This document shows, piece after piece, positions 1-9,003 of a DNA stretch of 47,239 nt. The DNA is from Shewanella sp. TC10 (GTDB taxonomy: Bacteria > Pseudomonadota > Gammaproteobacteria > Enterobacterales > Shewanellaceae). The position numbers and the translations under genes were made by a program. Numbering within the stretch: position 1 is the stretch's first letter; each line of letters opens with the position of its first letter. The notes beneath the pieces were generated by a model. That model saw only the letters and a program-made list of their open reading frames with translations. It had not been told where the DNA came from and ran no database searches. The stretch lies in assembly GCF_009663145.1 (NCBI RefSeq), contig NZ_VKHR01000043.1:1-47239 (forward strand), in the 5' to 3' direction.

Positions 1-72
1 CTTTAGTTCTTCATTAGTTTTGCCTTGCCACCCTGTATAGGGTGGCAAGGCAAAACTAATGAAGAACTAAAG
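1..72. repeat. Perfect 33-bp inverted repeat at the left window edge
   Basis: Bases 1-33 are the exact reverse complement of bases 40-72, with a 6-nt loop (tgtata). The right arm runs from the intergenic DNA into the last codons and stop of the gntP-family gene. The repeat starts at base 1 exactly. The inner 12 bp are GC-rich, but neither strand has a T-tract after the stem, so it is not a standard terminator. It is most simply a fold-back artefact at a contig end; a natural palindrome is possible. Confidence 0.85.
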
Positions 73-1425
73 TAAAACTAAACTCAGAATGTAAACCAGT
101 GTCATGGCTGTTAAACCTTGAACTAGAGTTGCCATTGTTTGAGCTCGATAAGCTTGTTTAACACTCATGCGACTGAATTGGGTAACGACCCAGAAGAAGC
201 TGTCATTAGCATGAGATACAGTCATGGCACCTGCACCAATAGCCATAACAGTTAATACGCGTCCCATATCACTTGCAAGACCAATATCGCCCAGTAGTGG
301 GGCGACTAAAGCTGAAGTTGCCACAAGAGCGACTGTTGATGAGCCTTGAGCTGATTTAAGCGCTGCAGCAACGATAAACGGCATAAAGATACCCACACCT
401 AGTGCAGATAAACTACTGCCAAGGAAAGTACCAATTTCTGTTGCTTTTAAAACCGCGCCGAATGCGCCGCCGGCACCTGTGATTAACAAAATAGGCGCTG
501 CTACAACCAAGCCTTGGCTAATGCGGTCACTAAACTCTTTAATTTTGTCTGAGCTTTTTAATAAAGGAATGGCTAATAACAAACCAATCATAAGTGCATT
601 AACGGGTTGACCTAAGAACATTAAGATATCAAACACAGATTCCTTACCTAATGGCGCAGAAGGGAAGTTTGCAATAGAGCCTAAACAAATTAGCAATATT
701 GGAACAAAAATTGGCGCGAATGCTTTTGTCGGGCTAGGTAACTCACCATAGCTTTTCTTTAAGGTTTCGTAATCTTCTAATTGATTATTGAGCTCTTCTG
801 CACCTTCACCGTCTGGTTGCTCGTTGGCAAATCGGTTTGCCCACAAGGTACCAGCAAAAGCTGCTGTTGCGGCAACGAACACACCAATGGCAATGACCAA
901 GCCTAGCTGGTTTTCTAAACCTAAATTACCCGCAGCTGCAATAGGTCCTGGAGTGGGAGGCACAAATGTGTGGGTTGCGTATAAACCTGTCGCTAATGCA
1001 ACACTCATTGAGACGCTAGAAACCTTCATACGGTTTGCCATAGACTGTTTTAGCGAGTTTAAAATCACGAAACCAGAATCACAAAAAACTGGGATAGAGA
1101 CGATATAACCAATAATTGACATTGTTAACGTTGGGAAGCGCTTTCCAAGCACTTTTATCACTACGTCAGCCATGGTAATTGCTGCACCACTTTTTTCTAA
1201 AATAGTACCGATAATGGTACCTAGAACAATAACTAAACCTATGTATCCTAAAATGCCACCAAAACCACTAGTGATGGTTTTAGCTATGTCAGCACTTGGT
1301 AATCCATAGGCGAAAGCGGCTAAAAAAGAAGCCAAAATAAGGGTTAAAAAGGGATGTAATTTAAACTTTGAAGTCGCAATAACGATAAATGCAATTACGC
1401 CAATTAATATCAAGATCATGCTCAT
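67..1425 (-). CDS. GntP-family permease, probably for glycerate or gluconate
   Basis: Inner-membrane proton symporter of the GntP family (gluconate, glycerate and related sugar acids). The 452-residue product is almost entirely hydrophobic, with a dozen or more likely membrane spans, and carries GntP-like stretches such as GFGGILGYIGLVIVLGTIIG and THTFVPPTPGPIAAAG. An in-frame ATG at 1509 exists, but its extra 28 residues are polar and family members begin at the first hydrophobic helix. I therefore use the ATG at 1425 (protein MSMILILIG), preceded by a weak AGAGACG. It lies downstream of a CdaR/SdaR-type regulator on the same strand. In Shewanella, as I recall, this pairing belongs to glycerate use, with the kinase gene next; that gene would lie beyond the window. 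Family confident, substrate inferred. Confidence 0.9.
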   Translation of the reverse strand: MSMILILIGVIAFIVIATSKFKLHPFLTLILASFLAAFAYGLPSADIAKTITSGFGGILGYIGLVIVLGTIIGTILEKSGAAITMADVVIKVLGKRFPTLTMSIIGYIVSIPVFCDSGFVILNSLKQSMANRMKVSSVSMSVALATGLYATHTFVPPTPGPIAAAGNLGLENQLGLVIAIGVFVAATAAFAGTLWANRFANEQPDGEGAEELNNQLEDYETLKKSYGELPSPTKAFAPIFVPILLICLGSIANFPSAPLGKESVFDILMFLGQPVNALMIGLLLAIPLLKSSDKIKEFSDRISQGLVVAAPILLITGAGGAFGAVLKATEIGTFLGSSLSALGVGIFMPFIVAAALKSAQGSSTVALVATSALVAPLLGDIGLASDMGRVLTVMAIGAGAMTVSHANDSFFWVVTQFSRMSVKQAYRAQTMATLVQGLTAMTLVYILSLVLL

Positions 1426-1544
1426 GATAACGTCTCTGGTCAGGGTATAAAGATATGTTGTTTTTGTAGGCGTATTATTGAAAACTTGTCTAACATATGC
1501 TTTGTGCAATGATACAAATTTTATAGGCTAAAGTGATTTATATG

Positions 1545-1558
1545 TGTGCGACTGCACA
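1545..1558. promoter_or_regulatory. Candidate CdaR/SdaR operator upstream of the GntP permease
   Basis: A perfect inverted repeat, TGTGC-GACT-GCACA, lies 120 nt upstream of the permease start, in the 200-nt gap between regulator and permease. A second imperfect copy, TTTGT-N8-ACAAA, lies at about 1500-1517. TGTGCA-type half sites fit what I remember of SdaR sites in Shewanella, but the match was not tested. Confidence 0.35.
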
Positions 1559-1626
1559 AAAAATTGTGTTTGCGTTATGACTTAGGTTAATTCGATTGTT
1601 CTAACTATGAAATGAGCTTTGTTGCA

Positions 1627-2778
1627 TCAAGTTTGATGCATAATTTGACCTAGGTATAAATTGAGCAAATGGTGAAATTCTTGCAAATTAGTGCCAGTGA
1701 TTTGTTGAATTTTGTCTAAACGATAACGGAGTGTATTGCGATGGATAAACAGCACTTCTGCACATTGCTTATGATCGCCAATATGTTGAATATAAGTCGA
1801 TAAAGTCTTTTGTAGCACGCCATTTTTATCCGCTTCAACCAACTTTAAATAAGGTGCTGAAAGGGCATCACCTCGCCAATGCTGTTTAAGGCCTGTGAAA
1901 ATAACCTGTAAGGCATAGTCTTCGTATAGGTACTTACTGCGCTCAGGATTTAAACTTTTACCAATTGCTAAGGTTTCTTTTGCGGTGCGATAAGATTTGG
2001 CTATTCCATCAATTCCTAAAAAGAAGTGACCTAAGGAAATGTTGAGGCTTAATTCCATATTGGCAGGAATGCGCTTTAAGAGTTTATCTATGCGGTGGCT
2101 TTCAAGTTCAGGATCCCACTGTTTACCATCAAGGTAAGCAGGTTTTAAGATGACCAATTGATTAAGCGAGGTCATAGCAATGAGGTTATTACGATCAGGA
2201 TATTGTAATAAATGCACTATTTGTTTTAATGCTTGGTTATTATGGACTTGTTGCTGATTAACAGATTCTATTTCAATAATAGCGACCACACGCTCTACTG
2301 TGACATCAATTCCTAGCTGGTGCCCCCAATGGGTCAGTTGATCGACATCTTTGTCCTCTGCTCTAATAAGCTGCAGGATAAACTCTTCTTTTTGTCTATT
2401 TTGCCACTGTAATTGGTCTTGTAAGTTGGCTTGCTCGACAATCATTTCAGCGGTCATTTTTAGTAATTCACCATATTGTGCAAGTTCACTTGGTTTGCCA
2501 GTGATACCAATTACGCCAACAATTTGCCCTTGGTAGTGCAAAGGCAAATTAAGGCCTGATTTTACGCCATGTAGGCTTGGAGCGATATCTTGATTGATTT
2601 CAACATTGCGGTTTTGACTAATTGCCAGTAAAGCACCTTCATGAATTGAGCCTATTCGCTCGTTAGAGCCAGAACCTAAAATGACCCCTTGGGCATTCAT
2701 CACATTGATGTTGTGCCCAATGATTTTCATGGTTCTGTCTACAATCCTATTAGCGATTGCACTGTCAATTACATACAT
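1627..2778 (-). CDS. cdaR: CdaR/SdaR-family transcriptional regulator of sugar-acid use
   Basis: DNA-binding regulator that senses sugar acids such as glycerate, glucarate or galactarate. The 383 residues match E. coli CdaR (about 385) in length and along the whole protein. An N-terminal diacid-recognition domain (about 1-135) has NINVMNAQGVILGSG and HGVKSGLNLPL. A GGDEF-like middle region (about 140-290) follows, with SYRTAKETLAIGKS. A PucR-type helix-turn-helix (about 325-375) has FIHRNTLRYRLDKI. It precedes the GntP permease on the same strand and follows a small membrane protein gene 24 nt upstream, so the three may be co-transcribed. The permease is the obvious target. The likely ligand is glycerate, inferred from context. 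Confidence 0.93.
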   Translation of the reverse strand: MYVIDSAIANRIVDRTMKIIGHNINVMNAQGVILGSGSNERIGSIHEGALLAISQNRNVEINQDIAPSLHGVKSGLNLPLHYQGQIVGVIGITGKPSELAQYGELLKMTAEMIVEQANLQDQLQWQNRQKEEFILQLIRAEDKDVDQLTHWGHQLGIDVTVERVVAIIEIESVNQQQVHNNQALKQIVHLLQYPDRNNLIAMTSLNQLVILKPAYLDGKQWDPELESHRIDKLLKRIPANMELSLNISLGHFFLGIDGIAKSYRTAKETLAIGKSLNPERSKYLYEDYALQVIFTGLKQHWRGDALSAPYLKLVEADKNGVLQKTLSTYIQHIGDHKQCAEVLFIHRNTLRYRLDKIQQITGTNLQEFHHLLNLYLGQIMHQT

Positions 2779-2802
2779 ATGTCACTCAGAATAGGCTGCG
2801 AT

Positions 2803-3381
2803 TTAGCCCGCTACTTGATTTATTAATTGATAAAGCCAGTAAAACAATAGACCGTAACTGGTTAATAAAGTCAATACTGTTGCGAACTTAGCAAATGGCG
2901 GCACTTGCGTTTGTTTAAGCCCTATGTGGCATAAGGCAATTGAGAATAAACTTATCGGGGCGATGATGACACTGAGAGGTAAAATGATTATGGCACCTGT
3001 TAGTAAAATCAGCGCTGAAAGTCGAGAAGGGGATTTTTTATTGGTTAGTGGCATTGGAATGAGTGCCATACCAATAGATAACACCACTGCGCCGAAGTAA
3101 AGAACAAACTGAGCAAAGGATTCGTATTGACTAATAAAGCCGATTAGCGCGGCAATAGGCATTAGCAATGACACTGTGACATGTTTTTGGCTAAATGAGG
3201 CTTGCACGTATTGGCCTGAAAAATAGCAGCAGGCTTGCACAATAGTGTTAATAAATGAAAATGCTATTAAAGCAATGAGAATAAGTATGCTGTCATTAGC
3301 CATTGAGGTTGTTGAGGCATAGGCAGGCATAGCTAAAAACGAGCTAGCTAGAGCAGTTAGTATAAGGGGTGTTTTTGGCAT
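2803..3381 (-). CDS. Hypothetical inner-membrane protein upstream of cdaR
   Basis: I do not recognise a named family. The 192-residue product begins with a likely signal peptide or first helix (about residues 5-22, ending AYA), then has roughly four further hydrophobic segments (about 31-50, 67-85, 90-108, 122-160) and a last one at about 168-186. No catalytic motif is visible. It ends 24 nt before the cdaR start on the same strand and lies downstream of mtrB, from which it is separated by a clear terminator. Its place suggests it belongs with cdaR or is a conserved neighbour of the mtr locus. Role unknown. Confidence 0.75.
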   Translation of the reverse strand: MPKTPLILTALASSFLAMPAYASTTSMANDSILILIALIAFSFINTIVQACCYFSGQYVQASFSQKHVTVSLLMPIAALIGFISQYESFAQFVLYFGAVVLSIGMALIPMPLTNKKSPSRLSALILLTGAIIILPLSVIIAPISLFSIALCHIGLKQTQVPPFAKFATVLTLLTSYGLLFYWLYQLINQVAG

Positions 3382-3538
3382 GATATTTTGAGTCTAATAA
3401 TACACTTTGCATCAAATTTTAATCGACATCGTTTAGAATAGCTTTTGTTAATTTAGCAATAACGAGTGTTTTGTCTATAAATGCGAATACGGGCACATAA
3501 AGTGACAAGTTTGATCAATGCTAGATATAAAACAGATA

Positions 3539-3567
3539 CAAAAAAGCCTGCATAAATGCAGGCTTTT
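3539..3567 (-). terminator. Rho-independent terminator after mtrB
   Basis: Stem gcctgca/tgcaggc (3546-3552 with 3557-3563), loop taaa. On the minus strand it is followed by a run of six T. It lies 20 nt past the mtrB stop and ends the mtrCAB transcript. Confidence 0.9.
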
Positions 3568-3584
3568 AATCTATCAGCTCAAGC

Positions 3585-5672
3585 TTATAACTTGTAGTTA
3601 ACGCTTAACATAATCATATGTGCAGTGTAGTCATGGCTATTACTACCAAAGCTCATTACATTCCAGATATCATCTGGTGCGATATCATTTGCTGCATCAT
3701 TATCTAAGTACTTTTCAATTTTATAATCTAAACGGAAAGCCATTTTTTCAGTGGCTTGGTATTGACCATATAAATTGACGTTATGTACTTTGGCAAAGTA
3801 ATCACCGTAGTCACCAGTGATACCTTGGCGAACTTGAGTGTTACTGTCAGACTCTGAGTAAGTGTAATCTAAGCCTAAACGTAAGCGGCTATCCATTAAG
3901 TTGTTGTAACTTAAGTTAGCACCTACAACATCGACGGTATCTTCGATATCTGCTTGCCAAGTAGGACCTGAGAAAGTACTGCTACCTGACTGTTGTGATT
4001 CAATAACCTGGTGGTTATAAAATGCATTCAACATCACATCTTTGTTGAACATGTAGTTGAAGTTGATATCGTAACTAGTGTCTTTCGACTCAGTTAAACC
4101 AATTTCAGTGTTCTTGTAGTCATCTAATGCATAACGCACACCTAAATCAATTGTTAATGCTTCGATTGGTGTATGACTTACACGCGCTTCTACCATGCTG
4201 CGATCACGATCTGCTAAGTAGTATTTACGTAATAGGTCGTTATTCTCAGACGAGGTCCACTCAGATGCTTGGTAATCAGAACCGTCACGGTTACCGTAAC
4301 TGCCTTTTACCCACATGTCCCATTTTTCAAAACTGCTGACACGGTAGCGAGCCCAAACTGTACTTTCTTCTGTGACTTCACGTTCAGAGTAACTACGCTC
4401 ATCACGCTTGTAATCAACTCCACCATCAAGTTTCATACCGCGAGTAATACGGTAATCAGCTGCGATTTTTGCACGATGTGTAGTTTGGTCGTATGGCGTG
4501 TTATATGCCACTTGTCCGTTTACATCGTTGATGCTGATTTGAGTCCACTCTTCAATGTTAGTGTTGTTTTCACGGTCAGAGTAATCGTAGCTACCAGACA
4601 CGCGCACACTGCGATTGATACGAGATGCAGCTTTTAGTGTCATACCAGTTAGGTCAACTTTTGCATCTACAGACTCTGTTGGTACGCTGTAACCGTAACC
4701 TGAAGTGACTAGGTCTTGATCTTGGCTCATTTGACCAAACATCAAGCGACCACTTACAGCTGTGCCATTTTCAGTATATTGACCTAGTAGCGAAACAATA
4801 TGTGATTCATTATCAGGGTCCAGTGCCATATAACCGCGTGTTTGAGCTCCAAACGTTGGGTTAAACGCATTGTCATAGCCTAATTGGGCATTATCATTTT
4901 TAAAGATAGAACCGTCATAGTTTAAGCTGGTGAACCAGTTTGAACCACTAAACTTAATACCAGCATTGATAGTATCAGTTGTGTAATCAACAGGCTCTGC
5001 AATCATCATTGACTGATTAAAGAAGCTACCTGACGCAGTTTTAGTGCCGGTTTTTTCTTCACGCTGATAATTCACGTATGTTGTGAACATAGACTCAGTT
5101 TGATATTCGAAACCAAGGCCAGCACGTTCACGTTTAAGTGAAAGCTCAAAAGGGTTCAGACTACTATAAAGCTCAGTCATACCGTCAGTTGAACCAGCTG
5201 TTTGCCAATTATCAGGTAAGGTTAACTCTGAACCGCCAATACCTTGATATGGAGATACGACACTGTTTGAGTCATATGTTGCGATTGAACGGTAGTTTAG
5301 GTTCAAATTGTATTGACCTAATTTACCGACGTTCACATCTAAACGGCCGTTGTCTAAACCTAGGTCCGTCGCTTCAACTTTAGCGCGGTAACCAGACTCG
5401 CCGATATAGTTAACATCAGCGTCTAGCTTAGGTGCAAATTCGTTATCGCTACCAAATGCGTTAGCTGAGTGAATGTCATCTTCGCTGTTGTAACCAACAC
5501 CAACACCAACACTTCCCGTTACGCCTGTTTCAACTGCACAACCTTTACAAACCCATTTGTCGAATTTGACTTTATCAGTATTGGCATTGCCTACACCGTA
5601 ACCATCTGCTGCCATTGCAAATCCTGCATTGGCAACTAACGCTAAGGTGATAATATTCAGTTTAAATTTCAT
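3585..5672 (-). CDS. mtrB: MtrB outer-membrane beta-barrel sheath of the Mtr electron conduit
   Basis: Outer-membrane barrel that encases MtrA and joins it to the surface cytochrome MtrC, carrying electrons across the outer membrane. The 695-residue product has a signal peptide (residues 1-22, ending AMA-ADGY) and the diagnostic N-terminal pair C42-K-G-C45. The rest is alternating-strand barrel sequence ending in VNYKL. Length and sequence agree closely with S. oneidensis MtrB (697 residues). The start is set by AAGGA, 9 nt upstream and overlapping the mtrA stop; the mtrA-mtrB gap is only 12 nt, which suggests coupled translation. It is the last gene of the mtrCAB unit. The CXXC is characteristic of the MtrB group rather than every PioB-type barrel. 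Confidence 0.97.
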   Translation of the reverse strand: MKFKLNIITLALVANAGFAMAADGYGVGNANTDKVKFDKWVCKGCAVETGVTGSVGVGVGYNSEDDIHSANAFGSDNEFAPKLDADVNYIGESGYRAKVEATDLGLDNGRLDVNVGKLGQYNLNLNYRSIATYDSNSVVSPYQGIGGSELTLPDNWQTAGSTDGMTELYSSLNPFELSLKRERAGLGFEYQTESMFTTYVNYQREEKTGTKTASGSFFNQSMMIAEPVDYTTDTINAGIKFSGSNWFTSLNYDGSIFKNDNAQLGYDNAFNPTFGAQTRGYMALDPDNESHIVSLLGQYTENGTAVSGRLMFGQMSQDQDLVTSGYGYSVPTESVDAKVDLTGMTLKAASRINRSVRVSGSYDYSDRENNTNIEEWTQISINDVNGQVAYNTPYDQTTHRAKIAADYRITRGMKLDGGVDYKRDERSYSEREVTEESTVWARYRVSSFEKWDMWVKGSYGNRDGSDYQASEWTSSENNDLLRKYYLADRDRSMVEARVSHTPIEALTIDLGVRYALDDYKNTEIGLTESKDTSYDINFNYMFNKDVMLNAFYNHQVIESQQSGSSTFSGPTWQADIEDTVDVVGANLSYNNLMDSRLRLGLDYTYSESDSNTQVRQGITGDYGDYFAKVHNVNLYGQYQATEKMAFRLDYKIEKYLDNDAANDIAPDDIWNVMSFGSNSHDYTAHMIMLSVNYKL

Positions 5673-5684
5673 AGTCGTACATCC

Positions 5685-6674
5685 TTAACGCTGAAGTAAT
5701 TTGCCAGAAGGGTGGTTAGAACCATGTACTTGGCTATGACAATTCAAACAACTGCGGCCACCAGTAAAGGCATTATCACCAACATTAGAACCCATACCTG
5801 TATTCCCTAAGTAAGCATTGCTTGCATGGCCATCGCTGGCATGACATTGCTGACAAAGTTGTGGAGCACGAGTTTTAAGCATTCCTTCATTCACTGAACC
5901 GTGTGGGTTATGACACGTTACACAGTTTTCAGTTACAGGAGCATGTTCCCAAAGTTTAGGACCACGTTTTTCAGCGTGACATGAATAACAAGTCTCGTTC
6001 ACACTTGGTTTAACCAGGTCTGAATCAGCCATGCTTCCATGAGGATTATGACAATCACTACAAGTCATTTGGTTCCATTGCATTGGATGACTAGAGCGCT
6101 TATTCATATCTGTTTTTTGTTGTGTATGACAGCTAGTACACACTTCCATTTCAGTCTTTTTAGATAGAATAGGGTCGTTAGCTGTATGTACGCTGTGACA
6201 TGAAGCACAAGCAACATCAGCATTATCGTGATGGCTAGTATTCCAAGACATACGGTCGTCATCTAAGTGACAGCCCATACAAACACTGTTTTGTTTTTCA
6301 GGTGCTAAGGTTGAATCAGGACCAAATGCGATAACAGGTTCATTACCACCGCGGTTATGTTTACCCATTGGGCCATGACATGCTTCACATTGAAGTCCAG
6401 CCATAGGGCTTTTTGATGATTCGATTGCGCCGTGAACACCTTTAAAGATATCCATGACTTTTTCAGAGCGTCTGTGACACATTAAACAAGAGTCGGCACC
6501 TTTTGGTGAGTAACTGCCTTCTTCAAATTTCTTATCAAGAACAGCTTCAACTTCGTCAGGTGTCATTTTAGCATCCCACTTCGACGCGTAAGCCGAGTGA
6601 GACATCCCAAGAGATAGCAATACAACTGCCACAAATGTTGGGATGATAGAATTTAGTTTCATTTTGATTTTCAT
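5685..6674 (-). CDS. mtrA: MtrA periplasmic decaheme c-type cytochrome
   Basis: Carries electrons from inner-membrane and periplasmic donors (CymA and others) into the MtrB pore. Ten CXXCH motifs are visible in order: CLMCH, CEACH, CMGCH, CASCH, CTSCH, CSDCH, CYSCH, CVTCH, CQQCH, CLNCH. A signal peptide ends AYA-SKWD, so it is exported for heme attachment. The product is 329 residues, matching the family's about 333. An in-frame TTG lies 15 nt upstream, but the ATG at 6674 has GGGAAG at 7-nt spacing and gives a normal signal peptide. It lies between mtrC and mtrB on the same strand, as in S. oneidensis. The sequence is far closer to MtrA than to the DmsE or MtrD paralogues as I remember them. 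Confidence 0.97.
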   Translation of the reverse strand: MKIKMKLNSIIPTFVAVVLLSLGMSHSAYASKWDAKMTPDEVEAVLDKKFEEGSYSPKGADSCLMCHRRSEKVMDIFKGVHGAIESSKSPMAGLQCEACHGPMGKHNRGGNEPVIAFGPDSTLAPEKQNSVCMGCHLDDDRMSWNTSHHDNADVACASCHSVHTANDPILSKKTEMEVCTSCHTQQKTDMNKRSSHPMQWNQMTCSDCHNPHGSMADSDLVKPSVNETCYSCHAEKRGPKLWEHAPVTENCVTCHNPHGSVNEGMLKTRAPQLCQQCHASDGHASNAYLGNTGMGSNVGDNAFTGGRSCLNCHSQVHGSNHPSGKLLQR

Positions 6675-6723
6675 AGTTAGGCTTCCCAATCTAGCTCATG
6701 ATGTATATGTGATTTTGGTAAAG

Positions 6724-6749
6724 TAAGGGAGAAGCAAGCTCCTCCCTTA
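6724..6749 (-). other. Intercistronic hairpin between mtrC and mtrA
   Basis: An 8-bp perfect stem (TAAGGGAG, 6724-6731, with CTCCCTTA, 6742-6749) lies in the 82-nt gap between mtrC and mtrA. No proper T-tract follows on the minus strand, so it is unlikely to be a full terminator. It could set relative amounts of mtrC and mtrAB mRNA by partial termination or by blocking 3' decay. Confidence 0.6.
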
Positions 6750-6756
6750 TTTGAAA

Positions 6757-8739
6757 TTACATGTTCACCTGAGTGTGATCGAAAATGGTAGGCTTATGAC
6801 AACCCATACAGAACTCTAGTTGAGCTGATGCATTGGCATCATCGTAAGAACCATTAACTACAGCGCCTTGACCTTCAGCGTGAGCTTTGATTTCATCAAA
6901 TCCATGACATGATGCACAAGTTGCTGTGATTGGTGTGGTGTATTCACCAGCTGAAGTCGCTAATGCACCTTTCTGTTTAAATGCGTCAAGGTTGAAGTCA
7001 TTATGACACTGAGTACAGTCACTGATGATACCTTGCTCACCATGAACACTATGAAGTTTCATTTCAAGTGCACCTTGGTTTCCACCTGAAGCGTAAGTAC
7101 CGTCTGGAGTATGACAAGTCACACAACCGTCAACACCAACAACCACTTCACCATCTGCATTTTCACGACCTAATTGCTCAGTCATGACAAAGCCAGCATG
7201 GTAGCCTTTGTGTATTTCAAAGGTTTCGCCGTGACAGTTTTCACAAGTATTAAATGCAACTGAATCAGTGTGACGCATGCTAGGCGCTTCACCAGAAAGA
7301 GTGCCAAATACTAAATCAGCTTTCATGCTAGTAGTAGCAATGTCTTCAGCACAATCAACAGCATTTGTACCGTCATTACACATTTCTAAACCAATGAAGC
7401 TAAATGCCGTATCAGTATCTTGTATACCTGCTGGTGAGTACTCACCAAATGGTAATGAAGGAATAGTGTATTCAATGTTTCCAGCAACGATTGTAACGTC
7501 AGCAGCTAGTTCACCACCGCTAACCAAATCGTAAGCAACTTTTGCTAAGCCGCTACCTGGGCTTGCGTTGTAACCCATGATAGGGAAGTTAGGGCCAACG
7601 TTAGTAATCGTTTCTATACGTTGGATTTTGCTAACTAATGTAGATGCATCAACAGCAGTACCGGCAGCATCAGTGATAGAAACTGATAAGGTTGCTGATG
7701 TATCAGAATTAACAGTTAGAGTAGAAGACATACCGTACATATCGATAAAGGCTTTCTTCTCTACGAAACCACCAGTGTGAATTTCTTCTGTCCAGCTTGC
7801 GTTATGACAAGCAATACAGTTTGAGTTATCAGATTGCTGAGAGTGACCTTCGCCAGCTTCAAAATCGATGCCTGTGTGACAACTAGTACATGTTTCCATA
7901 GTTGGAATACGTGTCCAGTTACCCCATTCTGTTAACTCTTCAGATTCAACGTGACAAGTTTGGCAGTTGTCTTGAACGATTGCGTGTGCGGTTTCAGCTG
8001 TGTAATCGTCACGACCCCAAACTTTATTAGAGTTATGAACGTTATGAACTAAGTGAGCAAAAGCAACTTCAGGTTTACCACGACCATCTGCCCATTCTTG
8101 GGTATGACATGTGATACAAGTTTCAACAGTCGTTGCTTTGTGATAAATCTTTTCACCTTCAGCGTGACAGCTTGCACATACTTCATGAGAAACGATGTTT
8201 TTAGTGTATAAAGCTTCGTAGCCTTCACCATCAAAGTCTGCAACGATTTCGCTAACAGGAACGGTAGTTACGCCGTCTAATAAAGTCGACGCTTCTGCTA
8301 CAACGTTAAAACGTTGAGTTAGCTCTGTGTCGAAGGTTTCAGTATCGAAGGTTTCGAAAGTAAACTCGTAGCTACCATTCTTATTATCAACAAATGTTGA
8401 AGTCGAACCAAGCTTCTGCCAGTTTGCACTGTTACCAGCGCCAGTAGCGCCTGCAGGGATAAGTTGAGCTGCATTTTCAATTGAAAAGTCTTTTAAGCCG
8501 ACTACTGCTTCATCATCTTCATTAGTCGCATAAACTTTAACTGTAGGCATGTTATCTGCGTAAGTAACAGAAAGCACTTCTAAGTTTAACTGTTCAATGG
8601 CCTCAGCAGGGGTACCACCAGGAAGTCCTGGGTTACCGTCTTTGCCGTCATCACCGTCACTGCCACAGCCTGTTAAGGCTACGCTGACCGCACTTGCTAC
8701 AAGCATCAGTGCTATTTTAGAATTTTTCTTGTTCATCAT
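6757..8739 (-). CDS. mtrC: MtrC outer-membrane surface decaheme lipoprotein cytochrome
   Basis: Terminal reductase on the cell surface that passes electrons to Fe(III), Mn(IV), flavins and electrodes. Ten CXXCH motifs fall in two blocks of five: about residues 185-312 (CASCH, CITCH, CQTCH, CTSCH, CIACH) and 495-650 (CENCH, CVTCH, CTQCH, CASCH, CMGCH). Beta-rich regions lie before and between them, the MtrC/OmcA four-domain plan. The lipobox LTGC makes it a lipoprotein. An ORF extends 21 codons upstream, but ATG-ATG at 8739/8736 follows AGGGA and matches the MM start of known MtrC. The product is 660 residues against about 671 in MR-1. Its own upstream region, after the omcA terminator, suggests a separate mtrCAB promoter. 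Confidence 0.96.
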   Translation of the reverse strand: MMNKKNSKIALMLVASAVSVALTGCGSDGDDGKDGNPGLPGGTPAEAIEQLNLEVLSVTYADNMPTVKVYATNEDDEAVVGLKDFSIENAAQLIPAGATGAGNSANWQKLGSTSTFVDNKNGSYEFTFETFDTETFDTELTQRFNVVAEASTLLDGVTTVPVSEIVADFDGEGYEALYTKNIVSHEVCASCHAEGEKIYHKATTVETCITCHTQEWADGRGKPEVAFAHLVHNVHNSNKVWGRDDYTAETAHAIVQDNCQTCHVESEELTEWGNWTRIPTMETCTSCHTGIDFEAGEGHSQQSDNSNCIACHNASWTEEIHTGGFVEKKAFIDMYGMSSTLTVNSDTSATLSVSITDAAGTAVDASTLVSKIQRIETITNVGPNFPIMGYNASPGSGLAKVAYDLVSGGELAADVTIVAGNIEYTIPSLPFGEYSPAGIQDTDTAFSFIGLEMCNDGTNAVDCAEDIATTSMKADLVFGTLSGEAPSMRHTDSVAFNTCENCHGETFEIHKGYHAGFVMTEQLGRENADGEVVVGVDGCVTCHTPDGTYASGGNQGALEMKLHSVHGEQGIISDCTQCHNDFNLDAFKQKGALATSAGEYTTPITATCASCHGFDEIKAHAEGQGAVVNGSYDDANASAQLEFCMGCHKPTIFDHTQVNM

Positions 8740-8897
8740 TTGTCCCTGCATAATAAGACATCGCTTAAATTTGACGTGGCTTTTAATCTTGCCTAGATAC
8801 ATAGTCTATTGAGTCAATTTAGCTTTTTTGGGTTTTTAAATTCATCAATTACAAGGTTAATCCACAACTAGAGAAAAATCTTTATATCTAGCCTGAT

Positions 8898-8933
8898 ACT
8901 GTGAAGCAGATCGGTCTATTTCTAAAGAGGTAT
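8898..8933 (-). promoter_or_regulatory. Upstream element of mtrC shared with omcA; possible CRP site
   Basis: This 36-nt block matches 28 of 36 positions in the block at 11268-11303 upstream of omcA. Read on the minus strand it is ATACCTCTTT, then AATAG, then GATCTGCTTCACAGT. The last part has a perfect CRP right half (TCACA) and the GA-N6-TC core. It lies about 160 nt before the mtrC start. CRP control of mtr genes is established in S. oneidensis; this site is inferred. Confidence 0.55.
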
Positions 8934-8973
8934 ATTTTTTCCAAGCCAAACCTTGTTTTTATTGGCTTAAAGC

Positions 8974-9003
8974 AAAAAAGAGTCGCACGGTGGCGACTCT
9001 TTA
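8974..9003 (-). terminator. Rho-independent terminator after omcA
   Basis: Stem 8979-8986 with 8993-9000 (agagtcgc/gcgactct), 6-nt loop, then six T on the minus strand, 20 nt past the omcA stop. It separates omcA from mtrCAB transcription. Confidence 0.9.

Noticed and set aside
1..72. Terminator or telomere hairpin
   Set aside because: No T-tract follows on either strand, the stem ends at the first base, and the opposite edge has the same kind of repeat. An assembly fold-back is simpler.
4269..4637. 122-codon plus-strand ORF within mtrB
   Set aside because: Antisense to a clearly coding gene; no ribosome binding site and no family.
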